DNA of 55,056 nt from Leyella stercorea (GCF_019052365.1 NZ_JAHQUY010000010.1:1-55056), one strand, 5' to 3'; shown: positions 16,492 to 26,900, numbered from the stretch's first letter. Numbers and translations: made by a program. Notes: generated from the letters alone by a model not told the origin.

Positions 16492-19400
16492 TTAGTTGAA
16501 TGTGTACTTGATACCGATCTGCATCTTCCAGCACTGGTCGTAGTTGTGGTTGAAGTTCCAGGTCTTTGTAGCATACTCGCCGTTCACCTTCATCATGCTG
16601 AACACCGGTGTGTTGTTCTCCACCTTGTTCACCTTCAGAATCTGGCCGTTGTTGCAGCTGCCCATGTTCTTGGCTACGCCCCACTTCGAGTTGAAGAGGT
16701 TGCCTACGTTCATGATGTCGAGGCTGAGCTGCAGGCGGTTGCGTGTGTTGCCTATCTTCACGTCGAAGTCGTGTGCCCAACGGAAGTCGAAGCGGTGTAT
16801 GAACGGAGCACGAGCGCTGTAAGCCTCTGCGTACTCGCCCTTATGGTTCTTCAGATACTTGTCCTGCTCTACGAACTTCCAGAATGCCTCGCGGTCGGCG
16901 TCGCTTACGAAGTTGATTTCAGAGTCGTTTCTCGGTATGTACATCAAGTCGTTCTTGATGCCGTCGCCGTTGATATCGCCGTTGTAGAGGAAGCTGTAGC
17001 CCGACGGAGAGTAGCCTGTGTAGAAGAGGCTGAAGTGATCCTTGGCATACTTGTAGCTTACGTTAGCGATGATGCGGTCTGGGATGACGTACTGTGAGTT
17101 CTGCACCTTAGAGAAGTTAGGACCGTTGATGGTGTACAGACCCGACCATGCAGAAGAAGCGTTGCTACCCGGCATACCCGATACCTCCTTCATCACGGTG
17201 TGTGTGTAGGCAGCCATCACGTTGAGGTTCTTCAGCGGCTCGGCTGTAGCTGTGATGTTGAAGGTGTAGCCGTATCCCTTGTGAGTGTTGGTGAGCACGC
17301 ACGCATCGTTGATGTTCGAGTAGTATGTGAAGTTCTTCGGATAAACGAGGCGGTTGTCAGCTCCGTTGAGGTGACCCCATTCAGAAGTGTCGTCCTTGAT
17401 GTTGTAGTTCTTCAGCATCACGTCGGTGATCTTCTTTGTGTAGATGAACTCGGCTGTGAGTGTCATCGGGAAGCTAACCGGCACCTGATAGTCTACAGCG
17501 AGTGACGACTTCCATACCTGCGGCATCTTGAAGTTGCGGTCTACGCCGCCGATGGTTCTTGCCAGAGTGCCGTCGTCAGGAGTGATGTTTGCCGGCGCAC
17601 CGAGCAGTTCGCGAATCTTGTCGCGGTCGGTTACGAGTCCGCCCTTGAAGTTGTTGAGCAGCGGGTCAGATGACTTCACAGTGCCGTCGCTGTTGTACTT
17701 TGTAACAGCGTTGAACGGGTTCTGCTGAATCATACCCGAGTTGCTCGGCATGTTGGTGAAGAATACCAACGGCAGACGGCCTGCGAACAGACCAGTACCG
17801 CCACGCACCTTGAGGCTCTTGTTGCCCAGCACGTCCCATACGAAGCCTACGCGCGGCGAAATCTGAATGTTGCTCTTCGGCCACATACCGGTGTCGATAT
17901 GCTTTCCGCCGAAGTCGAGTGCCTTGATGGCGTTGTTGGTCATGATGTCGTCGTCGTCGAAGGCGATGTTATCGAAGCGGATACCGCCGGTGAGCTTCAG
18001 GCGGTCGTTCACGTTCCACTCGTCCTGCAGGTAGATGCCATACTGGTTGAACTTAACCTCTGATGTAGGGCTTGTAGCTCCGTTGTAGCCGTAAGCGAGG
18101 CCCACGGTCTCAGGCGCAGCGCCAGTGAGGAAGTCGTCGAGCGAGCGGTAGCGGTAGTAGCCTGTGCCGCCGCGCATGTATGCGTTGTTAGCAAGCTGAT
18201 GCTCGAAGTTGAAGCCCGCTGTCACCTTGTGGTTGCCAGCATACCATGTGAAGTTGTCGGTAAGGCTGAGCACCTTGTTCTTCACCTGGTTGTTGTAAGA
18301 GAAGAGCTCGTAGCCGAAGCTCATATACGGCGAGAGGTCCTGCTTAACGGTACCGTCGGCGAGAGTCTCGTAGCCGTTCATGATGTCGACGAACGGGAAG
18401 ATAGAAGAGTCAGAACCGCGTCCGTCCTTCATGTCTGTATATGTGAAGAGCAACTGGTTGGCGAACTTTTCGCCGAAGCGGCTGTTGAGGTCGGCAGTTA
18501 CAGATGTCACGTTGTTCTCCATTGAGTACATAGAGTTTGAGAACGACATCGAGTACTGCGAGAGGCGGTCCATGTTGCGCAGACGGTAGCCCGTGTCAGA
18601 CGAGTTGCCGTTAGGCGCGTTCCACATCTTGTTGGCTGTGTGGTTGAAGCGCACTGCAAGATGGTGGTCGTTGGTGATGTTCCAGTCGATGCGGCCGAGC
18701 AACTTGAGGTTGTGCTCGTCGGCGCCCCAGTTGGTGTAAGAACCCGGGTTGTAGCCGTACTTCTCCTTAAGGAACTGAGCGACGCGGTCGAGGTCGCTCT
18801 TCTTTGTACGAGAGATGTACTTGTCGATGTCAGCCTTGCCGTTCTCAGACGGAGCCCAGCGGTTAGCTACGCCCGGTACCTTTGTATATTCGGCGTTGGC
18901 GAAGAAGAAGAGCTTGTCCTTCACGATCGGGCCGCCGAGGGTGAAGCCGTAGGTCGTTGTGCGGTTCTTGCCGCGCTCGCCGAGGTCGGCGTCGTCAACG
19001 CGGTTGCCGTGCATGTTCTCGTTGTTGTAGTAGATGTATGCCGAACCCTTGAAGGTGTTCGTACCCGACTTTGTAACGGCGTTGATGCCGCCGCCGATGA
19101 AGTTGGTCTGGCGCACATCATACGGCGAAACCACTACCTGCACCTCGTCGATGGCGTCCATAGAGATAGGATTGCCGCCGCCCGGGAGCTTGGATGTCAG
19201 ACCGAAGTTGTTGTTGAGGTTCGCACCGTCGAGTGTGAAGTTTGTAGAACGTCCGTCACCGCCTGCGAAGCTCATGCCGTTAGCGTACGGCGAGAGGCGT
19301 GCGATGTCAGAGATGCTGCGGTTGATGGTCGGAATGTTCTGCATCTGGGTCTGCGAGATGTTGGTTGTTGCACCGGTCTTCTCGCCTGCGAACTTCGAAC

Positions 19401-19770
19401 CCTTTGCGCTTACTACTACCTCGCCCAGCTCGTTCTGGTCTTCGCTCATGTTCACGTTGAGGTTGTAGGTCTCACCGAGCTGCAGCGTGATGCCCGTAAT
19501 GTTCTTCTTGGTGTAGCCGATGTAGCTAACAGTTACCTTGTACGGACCGCCGACACGCATACCCTGGATGGTATAGCGTCCGTCGATGTTAGTCGCTGTG
19601 GCGTAGCGTGTGCCCGAAGGCTCATGCACAGCCTGCACAACAGCGCCGATAAGCGACTCGCCGTTGCTCTGAAGCGAAACTTTTCCTGATAACGCAGAGG
19701 TCGTAACCTGTGCCAATGCCGAGCTGACAGCTACTATCAGCATAGCAAAAGTAAGGAGGAACTTTTTCAT
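16492..19770 (-). CDS. Oar-like TonB-dependent outer-membrane receptor
   Basis: Large outer-membrane beta-barrel (1092 aa). It has a signal peptide (MKKFLLTFAMLIVAVSSALAQ), a carboxypeptidase-regulatory-like Ig fold (about 25-115, YTIQGMRVGGPYKVTVSYIG), a plug region with GEVVVSAKGSKF, STNFTLDGANLNNNFG and DAIDEVQVVVSPYDVRQ, and a long barrel ending in a short aromatic terminus (GIKYTFN). This matches Oar/'TonB-dependent receptor, carboxypeptidase regulatory-like' proteins rather than SusC, and no SusD partner follows. The ATG at 19770 was chosen over one three codons upstream because it starts the signal peptide. It heads the operon with an NPP phosphodiesterase and a GH3 enzyme. The ligand is unknown. 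Confidence 0.9.
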   Translation of the reverse strand: MKKFLLTFAMLIVAVSSALAQVTTSALSGKVSLQSNGESLIGAVVQAVHEPSGTRYATATNIDGRYTIQGMRVGGPYKVTVSYIGYTKKNITGITLQLGETYNLNVNMSEDQNELGEVVVSAKGSKFAGEKTGATTNISQTQMQNIPTINRSISDIARLSPYANGMSFAGGDGRSTNFTLDGANLNNNFGLTSKLPGGGNPISMDAIDEVQVVVSPYDVRQTNFIGGGINAVTKSGTNTFKGSAYIYYNNENMHGNRVDDADLGERGKNRTTTYGFTLGGPIVKDKLFFFANAEYTKVPGVANRWAPSENGKADIDKYISRTKKSDLDRVAQFLKEKYGYNPGSYTNWGADEHNLKLLGRIDWNITNDHHLAVRFNHTANKMWNAPNGNSSDTGYRLRNMDRLSQYSMSFSNSMYSMENNVTSVTADLNSRFGEKFANQLLFTYTDMKDGRGSDSSIFPFVDIMNGYETLADGTVKQDLSPYMSFGYELFSYNNQVKNKVLSLTDNFTWYAGNHKVTAGFNFEHQLANNAYMRGGTGYYRYRSLDDFLTGAAPETVGLAYGYNGATSPTSEVKFNQYGIYLQDEWNVNDRLKLTGGIRFDNIAFDDDDIMTNNAIKALDFGGKHIDTGMWPKSNIQISPRVGFVWDVLGNKSLKVRGGTGLFAGRLPLVFFTNMPSNSGMIQQNPFNAVTKYNSDGTVKSSDPLLNNFKGGLVTDRDKIRELLGAPANITPDDGTLARTIGGVDRNFKMPQVWKSSLAVDYQVPVSFPMTLTAEFIYTKKITDVMLKNYNIKDDTSEWGHLNGADNRLVYPKNFTYYSNINDACVLTNTHKGYGYTFNITATAEPLKNLNVMAAYTHTVMKEVSGMPGSNASSAWSGLYTINGPNFSKVQNSQYVIPDRIIANVSYKYAKDHFSLFYTGYSPSGYSFLYNGDINGDGIKNDLMYIPRNDSEINFVSDADREAFWKFVEQDKYLKNHKGEYAEAYSARAPFIHRFDFRWAHDFDVKIGNTRNRLQLSLDIMNVGNLFNSKWGVAKNMGSCNNGQILKVNKVENNTPVFSMMKVNGEYATKTWNFNHNYDQCWKMQIGIKYTFN

Positions 19771-19816
19771 ATTACACAAAAATTTAGTTAGATGGTTGTT
19801 ATTTCCTTTCGTTTTG

Positions 19817-19824
19817 CAAAATTA
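19817..19824 (-). promoter_or_regulatory. Probable -7 box of the Oar-like receptor operon
   Basis: TAATTTTG on the minus strand, 46 bases before the ATG, fits TAnnTTTG. No clear -33 element. Confidence 0.45.
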
Positions 19825-19892
19825 AACTAAATAAATGAGAAAGTTAATAAAAAAGCATTAATATTTTGTTTCATGCCCATTATTAGTTAAAA

Positions 19893-19932
19893 AGAAAGCC
19901 CCGGCAAACGTTTTTATTTGCTGGGGCTTTCT
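19893..19932 (-). terminator. Terminator of hppA
   Basis: Minus-strand stem AGAAAGCCCC(a/g)GCAAA paired with TTTGCCGGGGCTTTCT, followed by TTTTT, 25 bases beyond the hppA stop. Confidence 0.9.
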
Positions 19933-19957
19933 GTTTTTAGCCCAATAATCCCTTACG

Positions 19958-22162
19958 TTACAAGAAGGCGATGGTCAGACCAGCCATCACGATGCTCACC
20001 ATAGACATGAGCTTGATGAGGATGTTGAGCGACGGTCCTGAGGTGTCCTTGAACGGATCGCCCACGGTGTCGCCTACGATGGTGGCCTTGTGGTTGTCGC
20101 TGCCCTTGCCTTCGAAGTGGCCTTCCTCAATCATCTTCTTCGCGTTGTCCCATGCGCCGCCCGAGTTGGACATGAACACGGCGAGCGTGAAGCCTGCCGC
20201 CAAGCCGCCCGTGAGCAGACCGAGCACACCGGCTACGCCGAGCACCAAGCCCACGACGATAGGTATGACGATGGCGAGCAGCGACGGCACAATCATCTCG
20301 CGCTGTGCGCTGCGTGTGCTTATCTCCACGCAACGACCGTAGTCGGGCGTTGCCTTGCCTTCGAGTATGCCCTTAATCTCGCGGAACTGACGGCGCACCT
20401 CCTGCACCATCGACTCCGCAGCTCTGCCTACTGCGCCCATCGTGAGGCCGCAGAACAGGAAGGCTGCCATGGCTCCGAGGAATGCTCCGACGAGCACCTT
20501 CGGATTGATGAGGTTCACCTGGAAGAACTCTATGAAGTCTATCGTGCTTGCGTCGGTCGGGTCGAACACGTTGCCCACTGCGTCGAGATACTGCTTGCCG
20601 TTGTCCACGGCGCGTATCATCGCTATCTTTATCTCCTCTATGTACGAAGCAAGCAGAGCCAGCGCCGTGAGCGCCGCCGAACCGATGGCGAAGCCCTTGC
20701 CCGTAGCCGCTGTGGTGTTGCCGAGAGCGTCGAGAGCGTCGGTGCGCTCGCGCACTTCCTTGCCCAGTCCGCTCATCTCCGCGTTGCCGCCGGCGTTGTC
20801 GGCGATAGGTCCGTAGGCGTCGGTGGCGAGAGTGATGCCGAGTGTCGAGAGCATGCCCACGGCAGCGATGCCGATGCCGTAGAGACCGGTGCTTATCGAC
20901 TTAGCCGAGAGCGACATGTCGAAGCCGTTGGCGCAGAGATAGCTGAGCATGATGGCTACCGAGATGGTCACTACGGGTATCATTGTCGATATCATGCCCG
21001 TTCCTATACCTTTTATAATAACCGTAGCGGGACCGGTCTGCGAAGCCTCCGCAATCTTCTGCGTCGGAGTGTAGCTGTGCGAGGTGTAGTATTCGGTAGC
21101 CTGACCGATTACGACGCCTGCCACGAGTCCGCTAATCACCGAGAACGAGAGTCCGAGCCAGTTCTCTATGCCCAGCAGGTATAATATAATAAAGGTGGCA
21201 ACGGCTATGAGCGCCGCACTCACGTTGGTGCCGAGACCGAGCGAGTGGAGCAGTTCCTTCATCGTTGCGCCCTCCTTGGTGCGCACGAGGAAGATGCCGA
21301 TGAGCGAGAGGAAGATGCCGATAGCCGCAATCACCATTGGCGCAATCACGGCGCGCAGCTGCATGTCTGCGTTCATGGCGAACGCCGTTGCGCCGAGCGC
21401 AGCCGTCGACAGGATAGAGCCGCAGTAGCTCTCGTAGAGGTCGGCGCCCATACCAGCCACGTCGCCCACGTTGTCGCCCACGTTGTCGGCGATGGTGGCG
21501 GGGTTGCGCGGGTCGTCCTCGGGTATGTTAGCCTCCACCTTGCCCACGAGGTCGGCTCCTACGTCGGCAGCCTTGGTGTAGATGCCTCCGCCGACGCGGG
21601 CGAAGAGAGCCTGCGTAGAAGCACCCATACCGAAGGTGAGCATAGTGGTGGTGATGGTGACGAGGGCGGTAGCCTCTCCGTCGTAAACGGCGTTAAGAAC
21701 AACAAACCAGATGGCGATGTCGAGCAGTCCGAGGCCCACAACGACGAGACCCATAACGGCGCCGCTGCGGAATGCTATCTTCAGACCTTTGTCCAGACTC
21801 GTGCGTGCTCCGTTTGCGGTGCGTGCCGAAGCGTAGGTTGCGGTCTTCATGCCGAAGAAGCCTGCAAGACCCGAGAACAGACCGCCCGTGAGGAATGCGA
21901 ACGGCACCCACGGGTTCTGCACCTTAAGCACATAAGCCATGAACGCGAACACGATGGCGAGCACCACGAACACGATTGTCACAACCTTGTACTGCTGCTT
22001 GAGGTATGCCATTGCGCCCTTGCGCACGTGTTCTGCTATCTCTTTCATTCTGTCTGTGCCTTCGTCTTCGTTCATCATCGAGCGGAAGAAGAACCATGCC
22101 ATTCCCAATGCTACAACGCTGGCTATCGGGATAAGCCAAAATACTAATGGAATGTTGTTCAT
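19958..22162 (-). CDS. hppA: Membrane-bound ion-pumping pyrophosphatase, K+-dependent type
   Basis: Polytopic inner-membrane pump (734 aa, about 16 helices) that couples pyrophosphate hydrolysis to export of H+ and/or Na+. Catalytic motifs are visible: DVGADLVGKVE, ADNVGDNVGDVAG, and DNAGGNAEM near residue 470. The GNTTAATGKG motif has Ala where K+-independent pumps have Lys, so it belongs to the K+-dependent group, which includes the Na+-PPases and the Na+,H+-PPases described in Bacteroides. Which ion is moved cannot be decided by eye. It is divergent from the AraC-type regulator across a 22-bp repeat array. A -7 box TATATTTG lies at 22265-22272. Confidence 0.94.
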   Translation of the reverse strand: MNNIPLVFWLIPIASVVALGMAWFFFRSMMNEDEGTDRMKEIAEHVRKGAMAYLKQQYKVVTIVFVVLAIVFAFMAYVLKVQNPWVPFAFLTGGLFSGLAGFFGMKTATYASARTANGARTSLDKGLKIAFRSGAVMGLVVVGLGLLDIAIWFVVLNAVYDGEATALVTITTTMLTFGMGASTQALFARVGGGIYTKAADVGADLVGKVEANIPEDDPRNPATIADNVGDNVGDVAGMGADLYESYCGSILSTAALGATAFAMNADMQLRAVIAPMVIAAIGIFLSLIGIFLVRTKEGATMKELLHSLGLGTNVSAALIAVATFIILYLLGIENWLGLSFSVISGLVAGVVIGQATEYYTSHSYTPTQKIAEASQTGPATVIIKGIGTGMISTMIPVVTISVAIMLSYLCANGFDMSLSAKSISTGLYGIGIAAVGMLSTLGITLATDAYGPIADNAGGNAEMSGLGKEVRERTDALDALGNTTAATGKGFAIGSAALTALALLASYIEEIKIAMIRAVDNGKQYLDAVGNVFDPTDASTIDFIEFFQVNLINPKVLVGAFLGAMAAFLFCGLTMGAVGRAAESMVQEVRRQFREIKGILEGKATPDYGRCVEISTRSAQREMIVPSLLAIVIPIVVGLVLGVAGVLGLLTGGLAAGFTLAVFMSNSGGAWDNAKKMIEEGHFEGKGSDNHKATIVGDTVGDPFKDTSGPSLNILIKLMSMVSIVMAGLTIAFL

Positions 22163-22264
22163 AACGTCTTGTTTATTAGGTTGATAATAGATAATAGTAG
22201 TTGTCGGTTTGCTTTACGATTGCGCATCGTTGCTTTACGATTGTTATTTCTATAAAAGATTTTG

Positions 22265-22272
22265 CAAATATA
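22265..22272 (-). promoter_or_regulatory. Probable -7 box of hppA
   Basis: TATATTTG on the minus strand matches TAnnTTTG, giving a leader of about 95 bases. Confidence 0.5.
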
Positions 22273-22348
22273 TGAAATAAAACAACACGAATGGGAAAAA
22301 CGATGAATTATTTGCGCAAAAAAAGCAAACCTTGTGGAGCTGCAGCCC

Positions 22349-22458
22349 ATTACCGCGGTGGTGTAACGTCATTACCGCAGTGCTGTAACACCATTACCGC
22401 GCAACGGTAACATCGTTACCACGGCGTTGTAATAGCATTGTTGCGGTTCTTTCGCAAG
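22349..22458. repeat. 22-bp period tandem array 2 (ATTACCGC type)
   Basis: Five units start at 22349, 22371, 22393, 22415 and 22437, exactly 22 bp apart. Consensus is close to RTTACCGC-n6-GTAAC-n3, each with an internal palindrome (e.g. TTACCGcgcaaCGGTAA). Units 4 and 5 are diverged. The array lies between two divergent promoters. Confidence 0.85.
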
Positions 22459-22486
22459 AAAAACGCTCAACTTCTTTTCTTTATTC

Positions 22487-22517
22487 TTTATGCTTTTCCG
22501 TTTTTTGCGTAACTTTG
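22487..22517 (+). promoter_or_regulatory. Promoter of the AraC-type regulator gene
   Basis: TTTA (22487-22490), a 19-base spacer and TAACTTTG (22510-22517): a near-consensus Bacteroidetes promoter with a ~60-base leader. Confidence 0.7.
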
Positions 22518-22583
22518 CGTATCTTAACATAAGCGGATGCTCATCCGCAGAGAAAGATACGATTAATATATACCAGAAGAGTT

Positions 22584-23726
22584 ATGTTATATTTGTTACA
22601 GTTTGCATGTCTGATATTCATGTTTATCAGCGCATTCTTCATTGCCGTCACGCGTCTTCACGTGAGATGGATAAACCGGCGGTATGAGTGGTCGCGCTGG
22701 ATGATATTCTCAGCCCTGCTTTTTATGGCGGTACACTTCTTCCTGCAGATGTACTTCGGCTTCCGCGCCACGGACGAAGATGTGGGAGCCGTCATCAACG
22801 TGCTGGTCTACCTGCCTTGCTTCACGCTTTTCTCGATGGCTATCTACAACATTGAGGCTACCCACACCAAGCGTCGTAAGATGAACCTTATCTGCGCCGC
22901 CGTATACGCCGCCATGCTTGCCGCCTTCGCTGTGGGCTACAGCTTTAGCGGCTCCCTGAACATTGGCGCATGGCTTTACGTGATGCTTGCTCTCTTTTTT
23001 GGCAATATTGTCTACTGCATATACATGATAATAATAGAGATGAACAAGCGGAAGAAACTCCTTGAGACGATGACAGCCACGGATATGCTGCCTTTTATAA
23101 GATATGCCCGCGCGAGCATCGCGATGCTTTCCCTCATAGCCATATCCATGCCGTTCGCCATTCTCTCCACCAAGTTGTTGTATGTAGTTGGTCCGTTGGG
23201 ACTCCTTATAACGCTTTTCTTCATCGTGAACTTTGTGGCGTTCGGCAACTGTTACGTACCTACCGAGGAGCTGCTGGATAGGGAAAGAGGCAACGACGAA
23301 ACCGACGCCGACGACGAACAGACGACGGCAGAGAGCTGCGCCCGGCAGTCGGCGGCTGACTCTGACCGGTCCGCGCAGCGCCTCTCAGCCGAACGCAGCG
23401 CCTTCATCCAGGCGGCGCTCGACAAGTGGTGCGCAGACATGGGCTATAAGGACAGTTCGGTCAATATGCTTACATTGTCACATTCGCTGGACATCAACAA
23501 AAACGAACTGACGCAGTTCTTCAGCCAGTGCCAGAACACGACGTTCCGTATATGGCTCAGCGAGATACGTTTCAATGCAGCCAAACGCATGATGATGGAG
23601 TATCCCGACTACAGCAACGACATCATCTCCTCCGAGTGCGGCTTCTCCTCGCGCTCATATCTATACAGAGTGTTTAAGGAGAAAGAGGGATGCACGCCTT
23701 TCGCCTGGCGAGACAAACAAGCATAA
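22584..23726 (+). CDS. Membrane-anchored AraC-family transcriptional regulator
   Basis: A 380-residue protein whose first ~220 residues form six or seven hydrophobic segments (LLQFACLIFMFISAFFIAV and onwards), followed by an acidic linker rich in Asp/Thr/Arg (about 225-265) and a C-terminal AraC-type double helix-turn-helix (about 285-378, ending GFSSRSYLYRVFKEKEGCTP). Bacteroidetes carry regulators of this layout; the membrane part probably senses a signal. It is directly upstream of, and on the same strand as, the giant surface protein, so it is a candidate regulator of that locus (inference). A hairpin terminator follows it, so the genes are not simply one transcript. Confidence 0.85.
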   Translation: MLYLLQFACLIFMFISAFFIAVTRLHVRWINRRYEWSRWMIFSALLFMAVHFFLQMYFGFRATDEDVGAVINVLVYLPCFTLFSMAIYNIEATHTKRRKMNLICAAVYAAMLAAFAVGYSFSGSLNIGAWLYVMLALFFGNIVYCIYMIIIEMNKRKKLLETMTATDMLPFIRYARASIAMLSLIAISMPFAILSTKLLYVVGPLGLLITLFFIVNFVAFGNCYVPTEELLDRERGNDETDADDEQTTAESCARQSAADSDRSAQRLSAERSAFIQAALDKWCADMGYKDSSVNMLTLSHSLDINKNELTQFFSQCQNTTFRIWLSEIRFNAAKRMMMEYPDYSNDIISSECGFSSRSYLYRVFKEKEGCTPFAWRDKQA

Positions 23727-23750
23727 TAACGAGTTAAGATACACACTGTT

Positions 23751-23786
23751 AAGGTGTCTACTTCCTACGAAGTGGACACCTTTTTT
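23751..23786 (+). terminator. Terminator of the AraC-type regulator gene
   Basis: AAGGTGTCTACTTC / GAAGTGGACACCTT followed by six T. A third arm, GAAGTAGACAC (23791-23801), is the perfect complement of the first and could form an alternative hairpin. Confidence 0.8.
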
Positions 23787-23842
23787 GTTGGAAGTAGACA
23801 CAGCGACGCAGCAATCAGACACTTAATTTTAATGAAAAAGTC

Positions 23843-23850
23843 TAAATTTG
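23843..23850 (+). promoter_or_regulatory. Probable -7 box of the giant surface-protein operon
   Basis: TAAATTTG matches TAnnTTTG, 58 bases before the ATG at 23909. No clear -33 TTTG. Confidence 0.45.
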
Positions 23851-23908
23851 TGATGTGAAACGAAATCACATAATTTACATTAATCAATAACTATAAAACA
23901 TCATTAAA

Positions 23909-26900
23909 ATGAAAAGAAGAAGAGAGAAGCAACCTCCGCCTTATTTGGACGGGCGGGTTGCAGGCAATTCTGTTTCTGCGCGGCGCTCCATGCGGACGCC
24001 TGCGGGAAGATTCATGCAGTTCTTCCTTTGCGTCATGATGCTGATGGCGTTCTCAGTGCAGAAGGCGTCGGCGTATGACGATTGGAATAACAAATGGATA
24101 AGTCAATGGTATGATCCGATAAATGCCACTATCGTGCTCGACATCCGCGTTTACCAATCGTGGGGTGGAGGAGATGACGGCCATTGCGGATTCATCGGTG
24201 ACGATGGCTATCTGACAGTCACTGTGGCTGGATATGGTATTAAAATAAACGGTCCGAGCGGAACGTGGAACAATTCTAAAGATTTCAAAAAATATGTCAA
24301 GAACGACGATGGTAAAACGCTCAATAAGGACGTATCCGTGGAATGGCTCGGTGACAGGGTTGTCACGAGCAATGGCAAGAGCGCCTATTACCTGAAAATT
24401 ACCGTTCCGCTGACGCAGGACCGAATCGGTAAAGACCAAGAGGTATACTATAATGGAAAATGGTGGCGCAGAACTAAAACGGCGACAGACCAGAAAGTTG
24501 ATTTCACTGAAATCGTAGACACCAGATACGGCTGTACGCCGACCATAATCACAAATGCCTATTATGGCGTAAAGCAGAATAAACCCGGATATTTCATTGA
24601 TTGGAAGAAAAACGGAACGGCAACCAACAAATCTATCGATCGCTACGGATATTACTTCATATGCGACTCGGAGGGAAAGGAAATAAATGGAACAGACTCT
24701 TTAGTAGGCAGTCAAACAAGCGGTTCGCTCTTCATCCCGACTGAAAGAATGAGCCTTGACAACTTCTCCGACTATAAGGTGAAGCAGAAGTATACTCCAA
24801 GCAATAACAACAAGGTGACCTACTCTACGTTAAGTGACAGCTACACCCGCCCAGCCTATCCGCAGGTGAATGAGATTAGCGCCAACTATGATCAGGTGAC
24901 GCGCAAGATGAAGGTGAACTGGAATCTCAGTGCGGCACCTACGCAGAACTGCATTGAGGACAATATGGTGCTCACAATCAAGAGTACTGATCGGGCTACA
25001 AATGCTGTGGAGACAACCACACAGAATATCAAGTATATGGCTGGTAAGACAGCATATAGCTATGAATTTGACGTGCCTTTAGGCAGGAGTATGAATTATG
25101 AATTCAGAGTTAAGCGTTCGCATACAGGCAACTCTGACGTGTGGAACAACGCTTTCAGCAAGCAGACCTCTCTCGATGTTTCTACAAAGCACAGCAATGT
25201 TACGGCAGGTTCTGTGCATGCCGTACTGGACGAGGAAGCCAAGACTGCCACTATCACTTGGCAGACAGAGGGCGACACCTGGAGTTCGGGCACCAAGGCG
25301 GTGCTTACGCGACTGAACGTTACGACCAATACTACTGACAACATCGAGCTGTCGAAGGAAGAATTCCTCAGCGGCAAGTATGTTGACGACATGATAATGG
25401 TGTGCAACGAATATCGTTACCGCCTTACTGTGAAGCCTGCCGAGGCTTACGGCACTCTGCCTACGGTGGCTGCGCCGGAGTCAATCATGCCCACAAGCAT
25501 AGGCAATCTTGTTGCGTTTACAGCCGGCAAGGGATATTATTCTGACCGCGTAGAACTGGCGTGGAGCAGTAAGGGCAACTTTGAGCGCTTCGTCATCAAC
25601 CGCAAGGAGCATGGCGCTCCTGATACAGACTATAAGCAGATAGCCGTCACTGAGGGCAACGAGGCTCAGAACGACTATTACTATAACGACGTGAACGCCG
25701 TTCCCGGCGTGGTCTACGACTATCAAATCAAGGGTCAGGTGATGTGCTCGGGCAATCTGCTTGAGAGCGATGAGGTGCTCACCGACGTGGGCTTCCGCAC
25801 ACCTACGGGCGACATCTACGGACGCGTGACGTTCGAGAGCGGACAGGCTGTGTCGGGCGCCAAGGTAAGTGCTGAGGCTACGGATGGTTCGGGCGTTCCG
25901 GGCAAGTCGTACGTGTTCACAGGTGCGTCTAATCTTACCGTTGACAACGACCAGCTTCTGAATGACGCCACGCAGGCAGCTACGCTTCAGGCATGGGTGA
26001 GAGCAGCCAAGGAAGGCACCATCATCGAGAAGTCGGGCATGTACAAGTTGGCGTATAAGGACAAGAAGATTGAGTTCTCGGCAGGCACTCAGACGCTGAA
26101 GACACCGAAGAAGCTCAGCGAATTCGTTTCTTCTGACCAGTTTGTACATCTCTCAGCCGTGGCAAGCGCTACACACCTTATTATATATATAAACGGTGAG
26201 GCTGTGGCAGAAGCCGAGCGTACGGCTCAGATTACGGGCAATAACAATAAGGTGGTGATGGGCGAAGGCTTCGAAGGAGCCATAGACGAGGTGCGTCTGT
26301 GGAACAAGGCGCTCAGCGCTGACACCATCGCAAGCGACTACGACCGCTACCTCGTAGGTAATGAGGACGGTCTGCAGGCTTACTACACCTTCGACTATTC
26401 GGTTGACGACGCCTTCTACGACATCTCGTACAAGGGCACTAAGTATAACATGAACCATGGTGTGGCTACGGGCGTAACGATCAGTGCGAAAGACATCCCG
26501 ACTTCTGCTCAGCTCGGACACAGCAGCTACACTTCTGTAGACGGATCTTATCAGATTCGCTCGCTGCCTTACACCGGCAACGGAACTACGTACATGATTG
26601 TGCCGACACTCGGCATCCATCAGTTTGCGTCGGCTAAGGAGCTGCGCCTCATCAACTCGCAGGCACAGAGCCACACCGTGAACTTCACCGACAAGTCGTC
26701 GTTCAACATCTCGGGTAAGGTGATGTACAAGGGCGGCAACGTGCCCGTAGAGGGAGTGTCGTTCGCCGTTGACGGCGTAACCGTTATGGACGGCAAGAGC
26801 AACATTGTGAAGACCGACGCTCACGGACAGTTCACCATAAGCGTGCCTGTAGGACAGCACGAGGTGAAGGCTGTGCTTGCCAACCATACGTTCGAGAACG

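Larger units (their letters stand above)
22163..22583. other. Divergent intergenic region with promoters and 22-bp array
   Basis: Contains a ~100-base hppA leader with two TTGCTTTACGATTG copies spaced 21 bp apart (22209-22243), the hppA -7 box (22265-22272), the five-unit 22-bp array (22349-22458) and the AraC-gene promoter (22487-22517). No gene seen. Confidence 0.7.

Noticed and set aside
22349..22458. CRISPR array
   Set aside because: Units follow each other directly at 22 bp with no variable spacers, and no cas genes are nearby; the same holds for the other 22-bp arrays.
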